A DNA stretch of 60,992 bases from assembly GCA_017625725.1 (NCBI GenBank), contig JAGAKH010000127.1, forward strand, positions 1-60,992, written 5' to 3'. The notes beneath the pieces were generated by a model. The model saw nothing but the letters and a program-made list of their open reading frames with translations. It ran no database searches and had not been told where the DNA came from. The translations under genes were made by a program, and so were the position numbers. This DNA comes from Bacteroidales bacterium. Lineage in GTDB: Bacteria; Bacteroidota; Bacteroidia; Bacteroidales; UBA932. This document shows positions 55,776 through 60,992 of this stretch, piece by piece (within the stretch, counting starts at the first letter, position 1; every line of letters starts with the position of its first letter).

Positions 55776-57977
55776 CTATTCATAAATAAGTTCTATATCA
55801 TCGAGTTTGAAGAATGAGCCGGCGTGTGCCTTGACTGTTTCTTCACCGAGTCTGAATTTTGAATCCGTATCCACGTGGCCGTTGCCATAGCATGAACTGA
55901 AACGGACATAGATGCTCGCAGCCTTCTTATCGAAGACCTTATATTCAAACGGAAGTGAATACAATGTCCATGAGTCTGCTGACGGGCCGGATGTTTCCTG
56001 TGCGGTCGCCAGAACAGTACCGTCTGCAGCCTTTACCCAAGCATCTACAAAGAACTTGTCCCCGTCTGTCGGAGCATATTTATAATAGAATGTAAGTCTG
56101 GACGGACGACTTGCAAAAGCGTGGCCTTCAGTAGCATGGTTTCCATCTCCATCGGATGTTCCGATCCAGATTTCGCCCTCATATGTTGTGCCGCTCGCCA
56201 CTCCGATAGTATTGTTATTGTATCCGGTGTTGGCACTTCCCACATTGACAGTAAATAACAATGCTGCCTTATTACCGCTATGACGGTCATCCACATAGCC
56301 GGAAGAAGGGAAATTCTTACACCAGGTTGCGGTCAGCATGGTATGGCCGTCAGGCATAGACTGAAGGCTATTACATGCCCACCAAGGGTCTGCTTCACCT
56401 GATGCATAAGGCAGATACCAGTTTCTGTCATATTTGCTTCCTAACGGAGATACCCTCTTGACCACAAGCTGATAGTCCTCAAATCCTGAGTTTCCTATCT
56501 GCTGTGCAGCTTCCGTAGTAACTGTCACTATAGGGCTCTTGCAGTCCTCGTTCTTGTTATAGATAGCCCTCACCTTATATGTTGTGGACGGTGCGGTCGG
56601 GATTGTACCATAATTCAACGTATAACCGTCAGTTGAAGGGATGACATCAATATCTGACCAGTTCACACCATCAGAAGTTACCTGGAAATCCACCAGGGCA
56701 GGAACACCTTTACTGATAGTAACAACCGGATCCACAACCTTGGCGGCCCACACATTATAATCCTTTATATCAAGAGTAACCTTTACTCCACCGGATACTA
56801 CTCGGAATGATTCCTCTGCTTCCTTGCCTACGGCATCCACTACCTTGAGAGTAAATTCAGCCAGAGTCATATCATCAGACTTAGCCTTTACTGAAGAAAG
56901 CATATCAGCAATTACTCCTGTAAAATCCACGTAAGAGAACGTCCTTGATGTAGCCATTTCTTCATCCCATTCAAATCCATTAGCCTTAAGCAAAGCCTTC
57001 GTATTTGAATCCAAAGCGGCGAAATCCACTTCAGAAGGAAGACCTTTGGCTGCAAGCATGTCTGAATCAATTGTAAGATAGCAGTGTGCGAGAGACCCAC
57101 GTGCCAGGAAACTTGCCATACCGCTATGTCCTGCAGCATCCTGACCCTCAACAATTTCGTGAGTATTGCCAGTGCCGTCGAATCCTGCAAGAGTGATGGA
57201 TGGGGCATCCTGAGGAACAATTGTAGCTGGAATCTCGATAGTCTCGGTCTTATCCTCTACTGTGGTATCCACTGTGATGTTGATTACAAGATTTCCCTCC
57301 CGATTATCTGTCGTAATAGTATACGTAACGAAATCATTTGGGGCATACACCATAGGATCCGTCTTGAAGTACTTCACTGTACCGGCATCATCCACTTCGG
57401 CATATACTTCCAGGACGACTTCACCGCCTGGCATATATCCGCACCGAGTCTCATTCGCATTAAATCTGACATACTTGCCCTTATGGTCATTATGTCTTAC
57501 AATTGCATAATAGTCAGCATAATTTTCCTTGACTGTATCATGAAACTTGACAGCCATCTTCACATTAGCAAGTTTCGCCACAGCCTCAACGGTGTTTATA
57601 CCGGCTCTAATAGTGAAATCCTTGTCAGCAAGATAATAAGCCTTATTGAATCCACATCCGAGGGTATCGCCATGCTGTGCTACAAGGCGGTAGTCTCCTG
57701 CATTGAGCTTGATTTCCTTACCGACTGTGTTGGCGTATGAGTCGTTATAAAGACGCATCTGAGTCTCATCTTTATAGATGGCAACTCTGAAGTCTTCCAA
57801 GACAGGCTCATCCGCATCGGCCTTGGTTCTGATATTCTCTGTCTGCAGATCGCTCGTCAAGGCTATGGAAAGTACTCCTACCTCATCCGAAGCAGAAGGT
57901 CCTTGTTGTTCAATAAGCCTTTCCGAACACGCCGACAAGATCACCAGCAAGGTTGGAATGAATCTTAAACGTCGCAT
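55776..57977 (-). CDS. DUF4493-middle-Fn3-PCMD multidomain lipoprotein
   Basis: A 733-residue lipoprotein (Cys17, LLVILSAC). DUF4493 about 34-260: VGVLSIALTSDL, then NIRTKADADE with Lys52-Ala53, LNAGDYRLVAQHG and ANVKMAVKFHDTVKENY. A middle domain about 265-405, an Fn3-like domain about 410-500 and a C-terminal PCMD domain about 505-733 (SGFEDYQLVV, GSFFKLDDIELIYE) follow. The PCMD is more diverged than those at 49748 and 52207, so it is an older paralogue. It lies 13 bases after the DUF3575 gene and is the first lipoprotein of the operon. Confidence 0.8.
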   Translation of the reverse strand: MRRLRFIPTLLVILSACSERLIEQQGPSASDEVGVLSIALTSDLQTENIRTKADADEPVLEDFRVAIYKDETQMRLYNDSYANTVGKEIKLNAGDYRLVAQHGDTLGCGFNKAYYLADKDFTIRAGINTVEAVAKLANVKMAVKFHDTVKENYADYYAIVRHNDHKGKYVRFNANETRCGYMPGGEVVLEVYAEVDDAGTVKYFKTDPMVYAPNDFVTYTITTDNREGNLVINITVDTTVEDKTETIEIPATIVPQDAPSITLAGFDGTGNTHEIVEGQDAAGHSGMASFLARGSLAHCYLTIDSDMLAAKGLPSEVDFAALDSNTKALLKANGFEWDEEMATSRTFSYVDFTGVIADMLSSVKAKSDDMTLAEFTLKVVDAVGKEAEESFRVVSGGVKVTLDIKDYNVWAAKVVDPVVTISKGVPALVDFQVTSDGVNWSDIDVIPSTDGYTLNYGTIPTAPSTTYKVRAIYNKNEDCKSPIVTVTTEAAQQIGNSGFEDYQLVVKRVSPLGSKYDRNWYLPYASGEADPWWACNSLQSMPDGHTMLTATWCKNFPSSGYVDDRHSGNKAALLFTVNVGSANTGYNNNTIGVASGTTYEGEIWIGTSDGDGNHATEGHAFASRPSRLTFYYKYAPTDGDKFFVDAWVKAADGTVLATAQETSGPSADSWTLYSLPFEYKVFDKKAASIYVRFSSCYGNGHVDTDSKFRLGEETVKAHAGSFFKLDDIELIYE

Positions 57978-57990
57978 AATAAATATTTGG

Positions 57991-59424
57991 TTAAAAATCT
58001 TGATTTACTTTTCTTACATTGAAACGGTAGGTCAGATTGATTCCGGCACGTGTGATACCGAAATGATGGTTTGCCTGATGTTCGACAAGCATCCAGGAAT
58101 TACCGCTAAGCGAAGCCTTATTCTGCGAATATCGGCCATATCCCAGACCGATCACAAATTCAAGTCCCCAATTCTTTTTTGGTCCGAATCCGACTACATA
58201 GCCATATGTAAGTCCGACGCTCCAGGCTGGATGCATGTTGCCGGAATCGTGGTAATTGCCTTCCCACACATTTTCAGGACCGTTCTGATAAAGGAAGTCT
58301 TTCCATTGTAATGTATACCATGTGCAATTACCATGTACTCCGAGGAAACTTCCTGTGCGCATGGCATCGTCCTTCCACCATCTGAGTTCAGGTGCAAAGC
58401 CATAAACACTGGTATTCTTATCATTCGGAGTAAATATATTGTATCTGGTCATCCATCCCTGGATGTCAAGAGAGAGATTTCTGCTCAACTGCACTTCCAC
58501 ACCGACCTGCGGTATCACCATGGCATCTGCCAGAAGATTGGTTTTCAGGCCCATATACCAAGGAGTATCCCAGACCCTGGTCATTCTTTCCAGACTTTCT
58601 TTCCTATAGGATTCATATGGGTCACTCTGAAGCGGCTTCTGATCGGCTTCCGGAATGCAGACCATCTCCTTTACCATATACACAGTGTCCCTTACATACA
58701 CGGTATCTGTTGTTGACACAGGAACATGCTGGACTTCTGGCTTTTGTACAGGCTTGGCTACTGGTTTGGCTACTGGAACTTCCACTGGCTTGGACATGTA
58801 AGGTTTACCAGGATCCCATTTGCAGAATATTGCGAAACGTACGCAGCGTAACTTAGGGAAAAAGTCATCCAGAAGGATACGCCAGGCACGACCGCCATCA
58901 AGCTGCTGAAGTGCCTTCTTTCTTTCTCCCCATTCCTTCGACTTGATAATGCTCATGACACTGTATTTGTACGGCATATCAGACTCTGCAACCAACTCAT
59001 AGAGTCTGTCCCAGTCTTCGTTCAGGCTTTCACTATGAATCTTATACGACGGAATGTCAAGAATATCCATGAGATACTTTGCCGCTGCATCTGTTCGTGC
59101 CTGACTCAGTTTGACGTTATCGCCCCACAGACCGTCCGGAGAGGCACTTCCGCAAACATAAATCTGCATGACCTCCTTTGTCGGATCATTCATTATCTGC
59201 AGCAGCTCATAAGCCGCCATGTTGAACTTGGGATAATTTGCCAAAGAGGCTACACCTTGAGGGAGCCTTATAGAGGTCAGTACACTATCAGCATATAGGG
59301 CCTTGGAACCAAGGTCTTCAGGGTGAACATATCTGAGATAGGTCTGTGCCGACGAGATGGTACCGGTCAGCATACCGCATAATGCGATCAGCAGCATTAA
59401 CTGCTTCCTAATGTCTATTTTCAT
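57991..59424 (-). CDS. OmpA-like / DUF3575 outer-membrane protein
   Basis: A 477-residue exported protein (signal peptide around LMLLIALCGMLTGTISSA). An OmpA-like peptidoglycan-binding segment spans about 70-185 (YVCGSASPDGLWGDN, LSQARTDAAAKYL), a Pro/Val/Lys repeat linker about 205-230 (KPVEVPVAKPVAKPVQKPEV) follows, and the C-terminal 190 residues are a DUF3575 beta-barrel (MGLKTNLLADAMVIPQVGVE, RAGINLTYRF). DUF3575 proteins commonly accompany FimA/Mfa1-type fimbrial loci, where they are thought to sit in the outer membrane. It is the first gene of the operon. The start at 59424 (MKIDIRKQL) gives the signal peptide; the frame extends 25 codons upstream through the promoter. Confidence 0.85.
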   Translation of the reverse strand: MKIDIRKQLMLLIALCGMLTGTISSAQTYLRYVHPEDLGSKALYADSVLTSIRLPQGVASLANYPKFNMAAYELLQIMNDPTKEVMQIYVCGSASPDGLWGDNVKLSQARTDAAAKYLMDILDIPSYKIHSESLNEDWDRLYELVAESDMPYKYSVMSIIKSKEWGERKKALQQLDGGRAWRILLDDFFPKLRCVRFAIFCKWDPGKPYMSKPVEVPVAKPVAKPVQKPEVQHVPVSTTDTVYVRDTVYMVKEMVCIPEADQKPLQSDPYESYRKESLERMTRVWDTPWYMGLKTNLLADAMVIPQVGVEVQLSRNLSLDIQGWMTRYNIFTPNDKNTSVYGFAPELRWWKDDAMRTGSFLGVHGNCTWYTLQWKDFLYQNGPENVWEGNYHDSGNMHPAWSVGLTYGYVVGFGPKKNWGLEFVIGLGYGRYSQNKASLSGNSWMLVEHQANHHFGITRAGINLTYRFNVRKVNQDF

Positions 59425-59447
59425 TTGGTCAAGAATCTTGTAACTTG

Positions 59448-59477
59448 CAAAGTTGATATTTTTTTTCAAAAAATCAA
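59448..59477 (-). promoter_or_regulatory. Promoter of the eleven-gene surface operon
   Basis: Read on the minus strand: TTG (59477-59475), a 19-base spacer and CAACTTTG (59455-59448), one mismatch from TAnnTTTG. The spacer contains runs of six T and eight A. The ATG at 59424 is 23 bases downstream. Confidence 0.55.
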
Positions 59478-59574
59478 AAGATTCACCTTTTAAAAGCACC
59501 CTTCAAGCAGATGCAGCGATGACTGCGGCTTTGCAGCGGAAGATACAAAGAGAGGCAAGATTCCCAACCCCGGA

Positions 59575-60396
59575 TCATTGACGGGACAAGGCTTTGTTGA
59601 AGCAGTCGTTAAAGTACATGACCTGATATTTGATTGCATTCAGCCAATACTTCCAGTTGTGGTGTCCCGGCCTTGTATAGAATTCATGAGGTATCTTCTC
59701 ATTGAGGAGTTTCTCATGAAGGGCACAATTGACTTCAAAGAAGAAGTCCTCGGTTCCGCAATCAAAAATGATGTTCATAGCCCCGGGCTGAAGAAGATGA
59801 GTCAGGTTGATGACAGTGTTGTCCTCCCACATCTGAGGACATTCGTCTTTCTGTCCCAATCGTTTCGCTATTCCCCATTTATCCGGAAAAGGACGTATGT
59901 CTACACCTCCTGACAACGCTCCCATTGACCCGAAGACGTCCTGATGCCTGATACCAAGATACATCGCACCATGTCCGCCCATTGAAAGACCTGCTATCGC
60001 CCTTCCCTTCCTATCCTTCACAGTCTTGTAGTTTGCATCGATATAAGCGACAAGCTCTGAAGATACAAATGTCTCATACTGATATTCCGGAGTCACCATG
60101 CTGTCAAAATACCAGCTGTCATATCCCCCATCTGGAAGGACGAACATAATACCGTATTGATCAGAGAGACTGCCTACAACCCCTTCCTTTGTCCAACTGG
60201 TATAATTATCGCTAAAGCCATGAAGAAGGTAAATAACCGGGAATGATTCACCATCATCATACTTCTCTGGAGTGATGACTATCACAGGAACGTCCTTATC
60301 CATCTTTTGACTTCTTACTTTTATCTCTTTCTGATCAAAGGCATAGGATAGAGAGCCGAGAAGAATCAGGCCGGCCAGGAGTAGAATCTTTTTCAT
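59575..60396 (-). CDS. Exported esterase, FrmB/esterase D family
   Basis: A 273-residue alpha/beta hydrolase with a signal peptide (LLLAGLILLGSLSYA). PVIYLLHGFSDNYTSW is the oxyanion region, and the nucleophile Ser is in AIAGLSMGGHGAMYLG (GxSxG). The later CGTEDFFFEVN and the His in YTRPGHHNWKYW complete a catalytic triad. Such secreted esterases often remove acyl or feruloyl groups from polysaccharides. I start at 60396 (MKKILLLAG); the open frame begins 39 codons upstream, in the neighbouring promoter. It stands alone, divergent from the FKBP gene. Confidence 0.9.
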   Translation of the reverse strand: MKKILLLAGLILLGSLSYAFDQKEIKVRSQKMDKDVPVIVITPEKYDDGESFPVIYLLHGFSDNYTSWTKEGVVGSLSDQYGIMFVLPDGGYDSWYFDSMVTPEYQYETFVSSELVAYIDANYKTVKDRKGRAIAGLSMGGHGAMYLGIRHQDVFGSMGALSGGVDIRPFPDKWGIAKRLGQKDECPQMWEDNTVINLTHLLQPGAMNIIFDCGTEDFFFEVNCALHEKLLNEKIPHEFYTRPGHHNWKYWLNAIKYQVMYFNDCFNKALSRQ

Positions 60397-60435
60397 ACAA
60401 TAACGGATTATAATATATAAGGAATAAATCTGTCT

Positions 60436-60443
60436 CAAAGGTA
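60436..60443 (-). promoter_or_regulatory. -7 element for the esterase gene
   Basis: TACCTTTG on the minus strand, 39 bases before the ATG at 60396. The same eight bases form the -7 element of the divergent FKBP gene. No TTG at the right distance. Confidence 0.45.
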
Positions 60444-60453
60444 AGTATATTTT

Positions 60454-60483
60454 TTGCAAAATCAGAACTCCATGATACCTTTG
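60454..60483 (+). promoter_or_regulatory. Promoter of the FKBP gene
   Basis: TTG at 60454-60456, a 19-base spacer and TACCTTTG at 60476-60483, a full match to the Bacteroidota consensus. The ATG at 60512 is 28 bases downstream. Confidence 0.65.
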
Positions 60484-60511
60484 CACTGAATAACCTAATA
60501 AAATCCCATCC

Positions 60512-60895
60512 ATGCCTCCTATAGATAACCAATATAAACTTAGAAATCAGGAATTTCTCCAGGAATATGCCCAGAGGCCGGGAGTAAAGATCATGTTCAA
60601 CGGAGTGATGTACAGAGTGATCAGCAAAGGAAACGGCCCGAAACCTTCCCCGAAGAGCTTTGTGACCGTTCACTACATAGGGAAACTGATCAACGGTAAA
60701 GTGTTTGACCAGACGCAGAAAGGTTCACCTGCGACATTCCGCCTCAACGAACTGATCACAGGATGGATAACCGCACTTCGTGAAATGCCGGCCGGCTCAC
60801 GATGGGAGATTGTGATCCCATACAACCTTGGTTACGGTTCCCGGGCATCAGGATGTAAAAAGCAAATAATATTTCCCCATTTTTCGGAAAAATGA
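60512..60895 (+). pseudogene. FKBP-type peptidyl-prolyl isomerase, truncated by an insertion
   Basis: A 127-residue frame. A short charged N-terminal segment (about 1-35) leads into an FKBP domain: FVTVHYIGKLINGKVFDQT, then RLNELITGWITALREMPAGS and the typical IPYNLGYGSRASG. An intact FKBP would continue with a segment such as SIPPxSTLIFxVEL. Here, after Gly117 or so, it changes to CKKQIIFPHFSEK, coded by sequence that looks like an insertion-sequence end starting TGTAAAAAG at about 60862. The last beta-strand, needed for the active site, is missing, so the gene is probably inactive. Confidence 0.8.
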
Positions 60896-60992
60896 GTTTC
60901 CCCGCTTTTCGGAAGTGAGACTGGACGGCAGATGCCTTATTTCAGCAGTTTTTCGTCCCCACTTTTGGAAGTCATTTTCCCCTTGTTCTGAT
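60862..60992. mobile_element. Probable insertion-sequence end (IS21-like features)
   Basis: From the break in the FKBP gene to the window edge the sequence begins TGT and contains imperfect repeats TTTCCCCATTTTTCGGAA (about 60881), TTTCCCCGCTTTTCGGAA (about 60897) and a partial copy TCCCCACTTTTGGAA (about 60956). A TG start and multiple repeats near the tip are features of IS21-family ends. No transposase is within the window, so the family is tentative. Confidence 0.45.

Overview
The window looks like a chromosome segment of a Bacteroidales-type Bacteroidota. The evidence is a SusC/SusD pair, BACON, DUF4493, PCMD and DUF3575 proteins, repeated TAnnTTTG -7 promoter elements with few Shine-Dalgarno sites, a biotin-dependent Na+-pumping methylmalonyl-CoA decarboxylase set, and a V-type ATPase operon in the order E-DUF2764-A-B-D-I-K. 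I cannot name the genus.

Layout. 1-1450: a possible partial CDS at the edge, a membrane-bound LytTR regulator with repeated TTTGTCAC motifs at its start, and an unassigned structured-RNA candidate. 1449-11493: glnS facing a block of mmdA, OadG-like gene, biotin carrier and mmdB, then metH and metF. 11540-18973: the V-ATPase operon, closed by a strong terminator. 19114-32515: an eight-gene polysaccharide utilisation-like locus on the minus strand (GHL-type hydrolase, SusC, SusD, DUF5018-like lipoprotein, phosphodiester glycosidase, second GHL-type hydrolase, BACON lipoprotein, AGE epimerase). The SusC signal peptide is put out of frame by a run of nine G. 32665-39540: flavoprotein, tRNA-Thr(CGT), a frame-disrupted lipoprotein, a membrane AraC regulator, lysA-ffh, and a RAYT transposase with flanking hairpins. 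39613-44350: a nucleotide-sugar operon (aminotransferase, ugd, manC, a 56-residue gene) and a DNA/RNA endonuclease.

44406-59499 is the most unusual part: a tightly packed eleven-gene minus-strand operon. It encodes an OmpA-like/DUF3575 outer membrane protein, a second beta-barrel protein and nine lipoproteins. The lipoproteins are built from DUF4493, an unassigned middle domain, Fn3-like and PCMD modules in different combinations. Seven of the eight DUF4493 lipoproteins carry an Arg/Lys-Ala dipeptide about 28-36 residues after the lipidated Cys, where FimA/Mfa1-type pilins are cleaved to start strand-exchange polymerisation. I infer a surface appendage or surface adhesin complex.

The right edge holds a FKBP gene that appears cut by the end of an insertion sequence (IS21-like features). 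How the parts fit: the decarboxylase and the V-ATPase proteolipid, whose Na+-ligand pattern is intact, suggest a Na+ cycle linked to propionate formation. The SusCD locus and the appendage operon are the surface-exposed accessory parts, and both show possible switching or processing signals.
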